From Sporomusa ovata DSM 2662 (GTDB lineage: Bacteria > Bacillota > Negativicutes > Sporomusales > Sporomusaceae): DNA of 64,000 bases. The notes under the pieces were generated by a model. That model was not told the DNA's origin. It saw only the letters and a program-made list of their open reading frames with translations, and did not search any database. Both the position numbers and the translations under genes were made by a program. Shown piece by piece: positions 53,674-62,798 of this stretch. Each line of letters starts with the position of its first letter. Position 1 is the stretch's first letter. Location: assembly GCF_000445445.1 (NCBI RefSeq), contig NZ_ASXP01000003.1, positions 868,001 through 932,000 on the forward strand, written 5' to 3'.

Positions 53674-54726
53674 GTGCAAAAGGTTGCGTTGATTACCGGT
53701 ATCACTGGCCAGGATGGAGCTTACTTAGCTAAGCTTTTGTTAGCAAAAGGATATTATGTACATGGAATAAAGCGCAGAAGCTCTCAGTCTAATACGGACC
53801 GGACTGATCATGTATATAATGATACTGATAGTAATTTTTCTCTTCATTATGGTAACCTTACCGACTCTATAAATTTAATTCGTATTATTGAACAAGTTCA
53901 ACCTGATGAAATTTACAACCTGGCTGCGCAAAGTCACGTACAAGTTTCATCTGAAACACCAGAAGATACAGCTAATGCCGATGCTATCGGCACTTTAAGA
54001 CTACTTGAGGCCATACGAATCCTCGGATTGACAGAAAAAACCCGTTTTTTTCAAGCATCCACCAGTGAGTTATTTGGCAAGGTGCAAGTAACGCCGCAAA
54101 AGGAGACGACCCCTTTTTATCCGCGTAGTCCATATGCCGCCGCAAAAATTTACGGTTACTGGATAACAGTAAACTATCGGGAAGCTTACGGGATATACGC
54201 ATGTAATGGTATTTTATTTAATCATGAATCCCCTATCCGCGGCGAGTCCTTTGTAACCCGTAAAATCACCAGGGCAGCAGCACGCATTAAGCTTGGCTCA
54301 CAAGAAAGCTTATATCTTGGTAATCTTGATGCCAAACGGGACTGGGGCTATGCCGGTGACTATGTAAAAGCTATGTGGCTGATGCTTCAGCAAGAGCAGC
54401 CAGAGGATTATGTTATTGCCACAGGAGAGACTCATTCAGTACGAGAGTTCGTAGAGTTAGCGTTTAAAAATGCTGGCATTGCTATTACATGGCGCGGCAC
54501 CGGATTGGAAGAAAAAGGAATCGATCCAGCTAGCGGCAAAGAAATTGTCCATATAGACCCTTGCTATTTTAGACCAACTGAAGTAAATCTTTTACTAGGT
54601 AATCCGACCAAAGCAAGAGAAAAATTAGGCTGGACACCGGAGACCAGCTTCGAAAAGCTTGTAAGTATGATGGTTGCAGAAGATCTTAAAAATGCACAGC
54701 GGGATTTGTTATGCAAAAATAATTGA
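53674..54726 (+). CDS. gmd: GDP-mannose 4,6-dehydratase, copy 2
   Basis: A 350-residue paralogue of the preceding gene; the GTG at 53674 has AAGGAGG 8 nt upstream. Catalytic STSE and YAAAK are intact. It differs from copy 1 in the N-terminal quarter, in DPCYFRPTEVNLLLGNP (Cys and Asn where copy 1 has Arg and Asp), and at the C-terminus. There a short frame change gives an early stop (LLCKNN), so the FRVSNWSE tail of copy 1 is lost. Bases 54097-54338 are identical to 52951-53192. Possibly a second enzyme or a decaying duplicate. Confidence 0.9.
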   Translation: MQKVALITGITGQDGAYLAKLLLAKGYYVHGIKRRSSQSNTDRTDHVYNDTDSNFSLHYGNLTDSINLIRIIEQVQPDEIYNLAAQSHVQVSSETPEDTANADAIGTLRLLEAIRILGLTEKTRFFQASTSELFGKVQVTPQKETTPFYPRSPYAAAKIYGYWITVNYREAYGIYACNGILFNHESPIRGESFVTRKITRAAARIKLGSQESLYLGNLDAKRDWGYAGDYVKAMWLMLQQEQPEDYVIATGETHSVREFVELAFKNAGIAITWRGTGLEEKGIDPASGKEIVHIDPCYFRPTEVNLLLGNPTKAREKLGWTPETSFEKLVSMMVAEDLKNAQRDLLCKNN

Positions 54727-54764
54727 TTTCAGGGTTAGCGACTGGAGCGAGAACGGTAGATTAA

Positions 54765-54801
54765 GGGGCCTCGCTGAAACTATAGTTTCAGCGAGGCCCC
54801 A
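54765..54801. terminator. Strong bidirectional terminator
   Basis: A perfect 17-bp GC-rich stem (GGGGCCTCGCTGAAACT / AGTTTCAGCGAGGCCCC, 3-nt loop) between the convergent gmd copy 2 and the downstream glycosyltransferase gene. Confidence 0.9.
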
Positions 54802-54803
54802 TC

Positions 54804-56018
54804 CTAGCTATTCAGGACTTTTTCCAGGCAATTCGCAAAGTGGATAATGCCGTGTTCTGAGATAATCCGATTTATAGCATTTTCTCTAAGCTGTTGCCAA
54901 GCCTCGCTATCATTATACAGACGCTTACACTGCCCGGCAAACTCTGCTGCTGTATCCCCCACCAGAACCTCTTGTTCATGCCGCCAACTAAGCTGACTTT
55001 CTAAAATAGATGTTAACACAACCGGAATTCCATGCGCAGCAGCTTCAAGTACTTTGAGAGGAATGCCTGCTGCAAATCTCGTCGGTGCAACAAAAATCCG
55101 GCAATTATTATACCAATCTGTAAGGTCATCAATAGTACCTAACAGAACTACGTCAGGAGAATTAATCCTTCTGAGCGCTCTTGCTCCATTTTTACCAATT
55201 AAATATAACTTAACCCGTTCCTTGCGGTCGGCGTTGATCAACGGTAACACTTCGCTTGTGAACCACATCACCGAATCAACATTAGGCGAGCCGTCCTCCT
55301 CCAGACATCCTACAAACAACATATCCTTTCGTTCTTCAAAATTTTTAAGCGTTGGGTTAGCCGCTAATGCATGACCTAAAACATGAACATCATTATAGCC
55401 GGCATTTTTGAAATACTGTGCTTCTTGATTAGATACAGCTAGAATGGTATGTGAGATTTTAGCTAATGCCAATTCATTGTCAATGCATTTGGCCGCTACC
55501 TTTTCCGGGATTGCCTTTCTTTGTATTTTTAACCGCTGAATCTCCCTGATTGACCAAATTGCTTCAGCATCATAGATTATTTTTAGTCCGGAAAATAAAT
55601 CCGGGCTTTTGTTATACAATTTATTTATTTTCATCATATTGGGTGGCCGGCTAATAAATAATACATCATAATAACCAGCCCGGTCTGACAGGAAGCGTTC
55701 CAGCTTATTTATGCCATACCCCCGTATAACTTCAATCGTGTCAGGAATAGCTTCATAAATATCCTGCCAATCATCTGCTAGATTAGGTTGGTATAATGGA
55801 TAAAAAGTAATAAACCAGCCATTTTCGGTGATTGTCTGTAAGATTCTTTTAGCTCTAGGATAACCGGCTCCTAAATTTTTCAAAGGAACACGATCATCCA
55901 TAAATAACACGCGCTTTATATCTGTATGACTTTTATGTGCTTCCATTATCTCTCGTCCAGGAGCAGAAATTTGATTTACATATTTTTTATTAGGACAATA
56001 CTGATCCTTTTCTCGCAT
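54804..56018 (-). CDS. Glycosyltransferase, GT4 family
   Basis: A 404-residue GT-B type enzyme. The C-terminal half has the GT4 pattern (GCLEEDGSPNVDSVMWF for the start of the nucleotide-binding domain; FVAPTRFAAGIPLKVLEAAAHGIPVVLT with the conserved Glu-x7-Glu-like region). The N-terminal acceptor domain begins RVLFMDDRVPLKNLGAGYPRAK. AAAGGA lies 9 nt before the ATG at 56018. It is likely to add a sugar to a surface polymer or glycoprotein; donor and acceptor unknown. It points away from the large two-module transferase. Confidence 0.85.
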   Translation of the reverse strand: MREKDQYCPNKKYVNQISAPGREIMEAHKSHTDIKRVLFMDDRVPLKNLGAGYPRAKRILQTITENGWFITFYPLYQPNLADDWQDIYEAIPDTIEVIRGYGINKLERFLSDRAGYYDVLFISRPPNMMKINKLYNKSPDLFSGLKIIYDAEAIWSIREIQRLKIQRKAIPEKVAAKCIDNELALAKISHTILAVSNQEAQYFKNAGYNDVHVLGHALAANPTLKNFEERKDMLFVGCLEEDGSPNVDSVMWFTSEVLPLINADRKERVKLYLIGKNGARALRRINSPDVVLLGTIDDLTDWYNNCRIFVAPTRFAAGIPLKVLEAAAHGIPVVLTSILESQLSWRHEQEVLVGDTAAEFAGQCKRLYNDSEAWQQLRENAINRIISEHGIIHFANCLEKVLNS

Positions 56019-56045
56019 TTTATCTAGTCCTTTTCCTCTCTATTC

Positions 56046-56073
56046 GACAACCGTAAGGTTGTCATATTTTTTT
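56046..56073 (+). terminator. Orphan terminator-like hairpin between divergent genes
   Basis: GACAACC / GGTTGTC with a GTAA tetraloop is followed on the plus strand by ATATTTTTTT. It lies upstream of the plus-strand glycosyltransferase start (56294) and does not follow any visible plus-strand gene. It may attenuate that gene or end a small RNA. Confidence 0.6.
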
Positions 56074-56293
56074 ACCAACTCACAGTATTCAAATGTTTGT
56101 ATTCTTATATATATTATTCATATTTGAAAAACCTGTGAATATTACAACCGGCTTTCCCTTAACAATGGCGCTTATTCGCACGCTTTTGTGATTAACGCAT
56201 ATACTGCAATGTACCAGAGTTTCACCTGGTACCCAGTACCCCTCGTATCCCGCTTCCTAACAATCGTCATTTTTAGGTAAAGGAACTGATTAT

Positions 56294-58744
56294 ATGTCGA
56301 AAGATAATATGGTAATTGACAAAGCCGCTTTCGGCAGTCCGCACAAGAACCGGCATATTGTCGGAATTGACGGGCGTGTTTTTAGTACAGAGGCTGCTGA
56401 TCGCGGCATGGGTAGGTATGTACGTTCTTTAATCGACTATTTTCATGCCTCCGGCCATGTTATATGTTTGATTTTATACGCCAATAGCCGTCTAGCTGAA
56501 GATGATCCCCTGCTTACAAAATGTTCTTTCTCTCATTGTATCAATATTGTTCCAAATCAATTTGGCAAAGAAGATATTCACATTTCATCTTATGAAATTG
56601 AAAAAGCTGCCAGAGATTTCAACTTCTCGATATATGTGGATGCTACTCCCTTTATTCTACCGGCACGATTTGATATTACGCACTGCGCCACACTCTGTAT
56701 CGCCTATGATCTTATACCGTTACGATACCCGTCCTATTATCTACGCTCTCCCGTACTGGTTGAATGTTACCACAATAGTCTGGACCGGCTGCGTAAGGCT
56801 GATAAGATTATCACCATTTCTGCAACCGTGAAAAACCACCTAGTGCGTTATCTCGGATTGGACAGGGAACGAATTACGGTCATCTATCCAAACCTGTCAC
56901 CGGAGTATCAAGTCCCCTGTGCCTCAGACAAGACTCTGCGGCACGACATATTTTCAATCCTAGGCTCGCATAGGTCAAAAAATACTACGCAAGCTCTTGC
57001 ATTACTAAAACAAGCCGCCGAAATAGCAGGTGAACCTGTCAATATTACTACGCCAACTAAGGACCAGTACAAGGCTATCAGACATATTACCAGTGCTGGT
57101 CTGTTTAACCTAGACTGTGCAATCACAGAGTCTGAAAAGCTTCGTTTACAGATGAATTCAAAACTTGTTGCTCATCTATCTGTCGATGAAGGCTTCGGAA
57201 TACCCTTCCTGGAGGCATTGTTTCTGGAAGCAAAAGTTTTCGCGATCGACATACCTATGAACAGAGAAATTTTAGTGACGGGAGGCGACTTTGCCGGTGC
57301 TTGCTTTCTTCACCCTTCACAAAGCAGCATGCTAGATGAAGCTAGCTTCCGGCAATTTATGGCCGCACCAGCCAGGTCAGAGTATTATAGTAAACTGCGC
57401 AGTTTTTTTAAATCACATTGGGAACAGGCTCCCCGTACTCTCACTAAAGCTTGTGAAGATGCAGTCAGCCGTTTTTCGGCCTGGAGAAATGACATGGCCG
57501 TACGGGTTGTCAGCAACACACCTGCTACCTTTTGCGGTGTTGCTGACTATTCTTCTGCTATTCCGGCAGGTGTTGATAAACAACTGCTTTTCTATACCGC
57601 AGACACGAACGCTAAAAAGCTGCCGGCTTATCCGAATGTTCATATTAAAAGTTACAAATCGTTTGTTCTTGATAACCCCGACTTTGATAATCCTGTTATT
57701 TATAATCTGGCAATCTCAGATAGCCTTGGCTTTGGGGTGGAATTGCTCCAGAAATTCGGTAAAGCTTCCGATATTGTCGTTGCTCACGATTTGGTTTACC
57801 TGTTTGGTTTAGTGTACTATTTCTATTGTTCAGGAAAATTCAGTGAGTTATTTTCTACTTATACCATCGGTTTAGACAGTGCTTTAATTCCGCGCATACA
57901 AGCCGCAACCGCGGGAGGCTTAACTAATCTGGAAAACTTTATGCCGATAGAGCAAGCTTTTAGTTCAGCCTGGCTGAGGGAAAAAGGCAGCCATTTAATT
58001 TCACATTCACCCCTGGTTGAGAAATGCCGGGGAGAAGAGATCGGAATAAATACTACGTTTGTTTCGTCAATAAAATACATTCCCATGGGTATTGATGACC
58101 GGGCCATTCCACAACTGGTCCGGGCAGCGCGAAGCTGGAGGCGTTCGCATGGTATACAGGAGCACGATGTTCTAATTGGTGCCTTCGGTTCGATTGTGAA
58201 AGTCAAATACCTTGTAGAAATTGCCGAAGGAATTGCAGCCTACATTGAAAAAACACGCAACATTACAGCAATATCCCGGCGTATCTTCTTCCTGCTCAGC
58301 GGCAAAATTGTTGATCAGGAGACTTTTGGACAAATTAACAAACCATTCATGGCAAAAGACTTAAAGGATAGACTAATTTTCGAAAACTCTCATGACGAAA
58401 TGGACTTTGACACCTTGTTAGTGGCGGCTGATATCGTCATCGCTTGTCGAAAGCAAGAGCGCGTACACATGAGTCATGCCCTAGTGCGTGAACTTTCGCT
58501 AGGGCGTCCCATTATAACAAACCGCCAAAGCGGATTCGGGCTGGACAATGAGCTCGTGCTTAACGAAAATGGAATAAGTGCGTCGCTCGAGATAGTGCTG
58601 GATACAATTATGAGAACACCTGAGATGCTGAGAAGCCTCTCAATAAAAGCGCGAGAAAAGTTCGAAGCCGATCATCGTATTGAGAATATGGTTACAAACT
58701 TCTTGTTAACGAGTACCTCATCTTGTGGGGAAAGCGGTAGATAA
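56294..58744 (+). CDS. Large two-module glycosyltransferase
   Basis: An 816-residue cytosolic protein. Residues about 20-375 form a GT4-type glycosyltransferase module (GIDGRVFSTEAADRGMGRYVRSLI; VDEGFGIPFLEALFLEAKVFAID with the catalytic Glu pattern). Residues about 390-810 form a second GT-B-like module (VRVVSNTPATFCGVADYSSAI; IGAFGSIVKVKYLVEIAEGI). Such double enzymes often build alternating surface polymers. The end overlaps only a non-coding extension of the fibre gene. AAAGGA lies upstream of the ATG. Confidence 0.82.
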   Translation: MSKDNMVIDKAAFGSPHKNRHIVGIDGRVFSTEAADRGMGRYVRSLIDYFHASGHVICLILYANSRLAEDDPLLTKCSFSHCINIVPNQFGKEDIHISSYEIEKAARDFNFSIYVDATPFILPARFDITHCATLCIAYDLIPLRYPSYYLRSPVLVECYHNSLDRLRKADKIITISATVKNHLVRYLGLDRERITVIYPNLSPEYQVPCASDKTLRHDIFSILGSHRSKNTTQALALLKQAAEIAGEPVNITTPTKDQYKAIRHITSAGLFNLDCAITESEKLRLQMNSKLVAHLSVDEGFGIPFLEALFLEAKVFAIDIPMNREILVTGGDFAGACFLHPSQSSMLDEASFRQFMAAPARSEYYSKLRSFFKSHWEQAPRTLTKACEDAVSRFSAWRNDMAVRVVSNTPATFCGVADYSSAIPAGVDKQLLFYTADTNAKKLPAYPNVHIKSYKSFVLDNPDFDNPVIYNLAISDSLGFGVELLQKFGKASDIVVAHDLVYLFGLVYYFYCSGKFSELFSTYTIGLDSALIPRIQAATAGGLTNLENFMPIEQAFSSAWLREKGSHLISHSPLVEKCRGEEIGINTTFVSSIKYIPMGIDDRAIPQLVRAARSWRRSHGIQEHDVLIGAFGSIVKVKYLVEIAEGIAAYIEKTRNITAISRRIFFLLSGKIVDQETFGQINKPFMAKDLKDRLIFENSHDEMDFDTLLVAADIVIACRKQERVHMSHALVRELSLGRPIITNRQSGFGLDNELVLNENGISASLEIVLDTIMRTPEMLRSLSIKAREKFEADHRIENMVTNFLLTSTSSCGESGR

Positions 58745-58820
58745 AATCAAGGCAACAGCAGTGTCACTCCAAGATTATGTAACATATACTGAAATAGACA
58801 TGACTTTAGGAGGGATTAAA

Positions 58821-60575
58821 ATGTCTACCGCAGAAAACACCCCGATGCTCCGGGGTGGCTCCTTTTCACACACAGAAGGTTTCAATACAACTGCAAACAG
58901 CTTTGCCTCTCATGCCGAGGGGTCTGTTACAGTAGCCGGCATAAATGAAACGGACGGCAGCGCAGCTCATGCCGAAGGTTGGGCTACGACGGCCAGCGGC
59001 AGTGCTTCTCATGCCGAAGGATCAGGAACAACAACTCAAGGTCTGGCTGCCCATGCCGAAGGGGAAAGCACTGCAGCCAGCGGCTACTGGTCTCATGCCG
59101 AAGGGTATAGCTCAACAGCCAATAATACGGCGGCCCACGCCGAAGGCTGGTTCACGACGGCCAGCGGCAGTGCCACCCATGCCGAAGGGGAAGAAACAAA
59201 TGCCAGCGGTCAGGCTTCTCATACCGAAGGCTACCAAACGATATCGATCGGCAATTATAGCCACGCGGAAGGACATGGCACTGAGGCCAGCGGTGAGACT
59301 TCCCATGCTGAGGGCGACACCACAACAGCCAGCGGTGAGGCTTCCCACGCAGAAGGCGGAAACGCAATAGCCAGCGGTGAGGCCTCCCATGCTGAGGGAA
59401 ACACCACAACAGCCAGCGGTCAGGCTTCCCACGCAGAAGGCGGAAGCACAACAGCTCTGGCCACGTGTTCCCATGCCGAAGGGATTGACACGACGGCGGG
59501 TGTGGATAACGAGAACGGTCTAGGGGCTCACGCCGAGGGAAACACCACAAATGCCTCGGGCGGGTATTCCCACACAGAAGGCGGATTCACTAATGCTCTG
59601 GCCTTGGGTTCCCATGCCGAAGGGATTGGCACAACAGCTCTGTCCGCGGGTTCCCATGCCGAAGGGTTTGGCACAACAGCGGGTGTGGATAACGATAGCG
59701 GTCATGGGGCCCACTCCGAAGGCCTTTTAACACTAGCCAGTGGCACATATTCGCACGCCGAAGGCCAAAGCACAACTGCCAGTGGTATCCGTTCCCACGC
59801 AGAAGGCGGATTCACTATTGCCGATGCCCCTAACTCCCATGCGGAGGGTTTTAATACGAATACACTCTCTTTTACCGGCGCTCATATTATGGGCCAGTAC
59901 GGTTCGGCAGAAGCCCCCTATTCCTGGTTCCTGGCCAATGGTACCGGTCTTGACCAGCTTATGGGTCTGGGTGCCAAAATTATTGGCGTAGATTCCTCTG
60001 CTGATCCTCCGTACACAGGTCTGACTAACGGCTATATTGACGGCACATGGTTTACCGGCGGGGCCGACTACGCAGAAATGTTCGAGACGATTGACGGTCA
60101 GACGATCGCTCCCGGGTATTTTGTCACACTGGACGGCGAAAAAATCCGGAAAGCTGAGCCTGACGAGTATATTTTGGGAGTAACCAGCATCAACTATTCC
60201 GTGCTGGCTAACAGCGGGGAATTGCGCTGGAAGGACAAATATCTTACAGACGAATGGGGACGGATTCAGAAAGAGGAAGTTGTTATACCGGCAGAAACCG
60301 ACGACGCAGGCAATGTGCTCATCCCCGAGCACACAGAAATAAGGCCGGTATTAAACCCGGACTGGAACAGTACCCTGACGTATATCCCCCGCCTGCGGCG
60401 GACCGAATGGGTGCCGGTAGGTCTTTTGGGGCAGATACTGGTGCGGCACGACGGCACCTGCCAGGTCAATGGTTACTGCAGCGTTGGCAACGACGGAATT
60501 GCCACTGCCGCGCTAAACGGGTACCGGGTGCTGAAACGTGTAAACGACACGCAGATTCTGATACTGTTCCGCTGA
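58821..60575 (+). CDS. Repetitive surface fibre protein with self-cleaving peptidase-G2 domain
   Basis: A 584-residue protein. Residues 16-352 consist of 23 tandem units with the core His-x-Glu-Gly (mostly SHAEG), each about 14 residues, separated by Thr/Ala/Ser/Gly-rich linkers of the YadA-head type; two units are lengthened by a GVDN insertion. Residues about 360-584 match the peptidase-G2/phi29-gp12-type intramolecular chaperone domain (AHIMGQYG, GGADYAEMFE, PGYFVTLDGEKIRKA, YILGVTS), which auto-cleaves after trimer folding. There is no signal peptide. The ATG at 58821 has TTAGGAGGG upstream. Neighbouring glycosyl- and methyltransferases suggest a decorated trimeric fibre on the cell or spore. 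Confidence 0.85.
   Translation: MSTAENTPMLRGGSFSHTEGFNTTANSFASHAEGSVTVAGINETDGSAAHAEGWATTASGSASHAEGSGTTTQGLAAHAEGESTAASGYWSHAEGYSSTANNTAAHAEGWFTTASGSATHAEGEETNASGQASHTEGYQTISIGNYSHAEGHGTEASGETSHAEGDTTTASGEASHAEGGNAIASGEASHAEGNTTTASGQASHAEGGSTTALATCSHAEGIDTTAGVDNENGLGAHAEGNTTNASGGYSHTEGGFTNALALGSHAEGIGTTALSAGSHAEGFGTTAGVDNDSGHGAHSEGLLTLASGTYSHAEGQSTTASGIRSHAEGGFTIADAPNSHAEGFNTNTLSFTGAHIMGQYGSAEAPYSWFLANGTGLDQLMGLGAKIIGVDSSADPPYTGLTNGYIDGTWFTGGADYAEMFETIDGQTIAPGYFVTLDGEKIRKAEPDEYILGVTSINYSVLANSGELRWKDKYLTDEWGRIQKEEVVIPAETDDAGNVLIPEHTEIRPVLNPDWNSTLTYIPRLRRTEWVPVGLLGQILVRHDGTCQVNGYCSVGNDGIATAALNGYRVLKRVNDTQILILFR
58866..59875 (+). repeat. 23-fold tandem His-x-Glu-Gly coding repeat
   Basis: Units of about 42 bp, sometimes more, encode (S/A/T)H(A/T/S)EG followed by a variable Thr/Ala/Ser/Gly linker. 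The DNA is degenerate except in the SHAEG-coding core, which shows protein-level selection rather than recent DNA expansion. Several long frames on the opposite strand are by-products. Confidence 0.9.
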
Positions 60576-60748
60576 TAATCGATAATACACTGCGTGTACG
60601 CTTTTTAGCTTGACAGTGGAGTAGCTTATCAATCTTGAAACAGGTAAAGCAGGCTGGGGGTACGGAACCGCTCTCAGCCCTCTTTCCGTCTATAAAAGTA
60701 GGCCAAACGCCACTGCCAGTGATTCTATAACAAATATAGGAGGCAGCC

Positions 60749-61705
60749 ATGAACTGTTCAAAAGTAATCGATTTAAAAGACTTTGAGAGTTCTCATTTAC
60801 GGCCATTATTAGAACAATTCGCAGCAGTCGAGATGCAGCGTTTTGGGATTAAGGATCCCAAGGTTATTCCCGATTCAAAGCATTGGGAATGTGCAATGGC
60901 GATACGAGCTTTTGAAGAATTCGGCTTGATCAAAGAAAGAAATACCTTTGCCGGGATCGGGGCTGGCACAGAGTTAACCACCTTTTTTCTGGCGTCCAGG
61001 GGCTGTATTACGTTTCCCTGTGATCGCTATATGGAGAATACACCCTGGTCGGACGTATCACCCATCGGCATGATGCTTGAGCCGCAATGGTATTCAGAAT
61101 TAACGTTTCCCCGGGGTCATGTAATTCCCGTAAATACAGATGCCCGCAAACTTAGGCTTCCCTCTTCCTTTTTCGATGGCATTTACTCTTCGGGATCGAT
61201 CGAACACTTTGGCTCATTAGACGCAGTCACAGCTGCTACCCTGGAAATCGCCAGAGTACTAAAGCCAGGCGGGCTCGCGTCAATCTCAACTGAGTTTCGT
61301 TTAGAAGGCCCCGAGGATCGTCCATGGTTTGATAATAACTGCATCTTGTTTACACCACAGCTGATTGATGATTACATTATTAAGCCTTCCGGATTAAAGC
61401 TTGTCGGAGAGCTTGAGACTACCCCTTCTGACGAAACTTTTTATACACGCCGGCGATTAATTGATTTTCTTGGAGCAGCCCGTTCGATTCAATCTTTGGC
61501 CGATAAAGAAGCAGCCTATCCGAATTTAGTACTTTATCACGAAGGGTTTCTTTTTTGCTCGATTCACTTGCTATTAAAAAAGCCTTACGATTGGGCTGTG
61601 ACTCTACCTACAGGATTTGATTGTTTTGATAAAGAGATTGCTCGTAATAACGAAGATGCTCATTATGCACTGACCCGTACCTTTATAAAAAGTCCGTGTT
61701 CTTAG
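60749..61705 (+). CDS. Class I SAM-dependent methyltransferase
   Basis: A 318-residue enzyme. SAM-binding motif FAGIGAGTELTTFFLA, acidic follow-up FPCDRYMEN, and a C-terminal FDGIYSSGSIEHFGSLDAV with ARVLKPGGLASIS characteristic of type-11-like methyltransferases. AGGAGG lies 5 nt before the ATG. It sits between the fibre gene and a FkbM-type methyltransferase on the same strand, so it likely modifies a sugar or the fibre protein. No specific substrate can be read from sequence. Confidence 0.85.
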   Translation: MNCSKVIDLKDFESSHLRPLLEQFAAVEMQRFGIKDPKVIPDSKHWECAMAIRAFEEFGLIKERNTFAGIGAGTELTTFFLASRGCITFPCDRYMENTPWSDVSPIGMMLEPQWYSELTFPRGHVIPVNTDARKLRLPSSFFDGIYSSGSIEHFGSLDAVTAATLEIARVLKPGGLASISTEFRLEGPEDRPWFDNNCILFTPQLIDDYIIKPSGLKLVGELETTPSDETFYTRRRLIDFLGAARSIQSLADKEAAYPNLVLYHEGFLFCSIHLLLKKPYDWAVTLPTGFDCFDKEIARNNEDAHYALTRTFIKSPCS

Positions 61706-61752
61706 ATCTTAGAAACAACAGTTCCGAATTTTGACAAAAAGGGGATGGAGAG

Positions 61753-62733
61753 ATGGACGATCTTTACGTTTTATCTGATGGCAGCCATGATATTGGTTTT
61801 TTTGTAAACAAAAACAACACTGATCCAATTTCCAAAGAGTTGAAAGCAAAGAATGCTGCACTCTTATATCAATCAGTTCAATTACTCAACTTTTACAATC
61901 CGCATGGCATTTTTCTAGATATCGGGGCTAATCTTGGAATTTTTTCCTTTGTTTTTGGCGCAAATGGCTACAAAGTATATGCTTTTGAAGCTAACATCGA
62001 CAATGCAGCGCAAATGGAAAAAGCGCAAGAGTATAATCAATTTGACGTTACAATTATACCAAGTGCCGTGACTGAAAAAAGCGGCGTATATTTCTTTCAT
62101 AATGATGGGCCTTTTGGACACCTAGTTACTGCCATCATCGATCATGAACATGATTCCCTGGTTAATGGGATTAGCATTGACGACTGGAGCCGGCATATCG
62201 ACGCTGCCAGTGTCAATTTAATCAAAATAGATGTTGAAGGATCCGAGATCGAAGTAGTCAAGGGAATGTCACGCTTTTTAAAAACCGCCAGCTATCCGGC
62301 AATATATACTGAGTTTAATGGGTGGTGCCTATCTTGGTCACAACGAACAATGGATGATTTTTTTGATTTTTTTTCAAACCTTGGTTATCATCCCTATATT
62401 ATTAAAAATCAAACCACGGCTGAGAAAGTAAATTGTCGGTTACAGCCTAAATGTGTAGTGGATTTTCTTATGATTCATGAATCTAATTTATCAATTTTAA
62501 ATGGGAAAACCATCTTGGAAGGCAGCTCCGAAATGGATAATTTGTTTTTTAAAGAGGCCAGAAAAAAATCAAATCCATGTGAAGTCTATTACTACGCTTG
62601 GACTATACTGAATGTGGAAAAACTGCAGCAGCATGCTAAAATATCTAGTTTCTTAGACCACCTGAAAAGATTCAACCAGCCATATTGTGTGGCAATATAT
62701 AGCAGCCTGGTAAGCAAACTGAACAACAACTAG
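61753..62733 (+). CDS. FkbM-family methyltransferase
   Basis: A 326-residue protein with a FkbM domain at residues 50-225: DIGANLGIFSFVFGANGYKVYAFEAN and the diagnostic NLIKIDVEGSEIEVVKGM. FkbM enzymes O-methylate sugars or polyketide hydroxyls. The GGAGAG site lies directly before the ATG. Following the type-11-like methyltransferase on the same strand, it is likely part of the surface-modification set. Confidence 0.88.
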   Translation: MDDLYVLSDGSHDIGFFVNKNNTDPISKELKAKNAALLYQSVQLLNFYNPHGIFLDIGANLGIFSFVFGANGYKVYAFEANIDNAAQMEKAQEYNQFDVTIIPSAVTEKSGVYFFHNDGPFGHLVTAIIDHEHDSLVNGISIDDWSRHIDAASVNLIKIDVEGSEIEVVKGMSRFLKTASYPAIYTEFNGWCLSWSQRTMDDFFDFFSNLGYHPYIIKNQTTAEKVNCRLQPKCVVDFLMIHESNLSILNGKTILEGSSEMDNLFFKEARKKSNPCEVYYYAWTILNVEKLQQHAKISSFLDHLKRFNQPYCVAIYSSLVSKLNNN

Positions 62734-62798
62734 CCTTGCATTGTTAGCATTATATGAATTAATCAGATATTCTGTAATGCTTAGGTAAAGGAGATTTC

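Noticed and set aside
59440..59720. CRISPR-like or recombinational repeat array
   Set aside because: The periodicity is protein-level (His-x-Glu-Gly) with degenerate DNA and no spacer/repeat architecture.
59112..59775. Several long minus-strand frames inside the fibre gene
   Set aside because: They are reverse-strand by-products of the SHAEG coding repeat (Cys/Gly/Met-rich repeats) without start signals.
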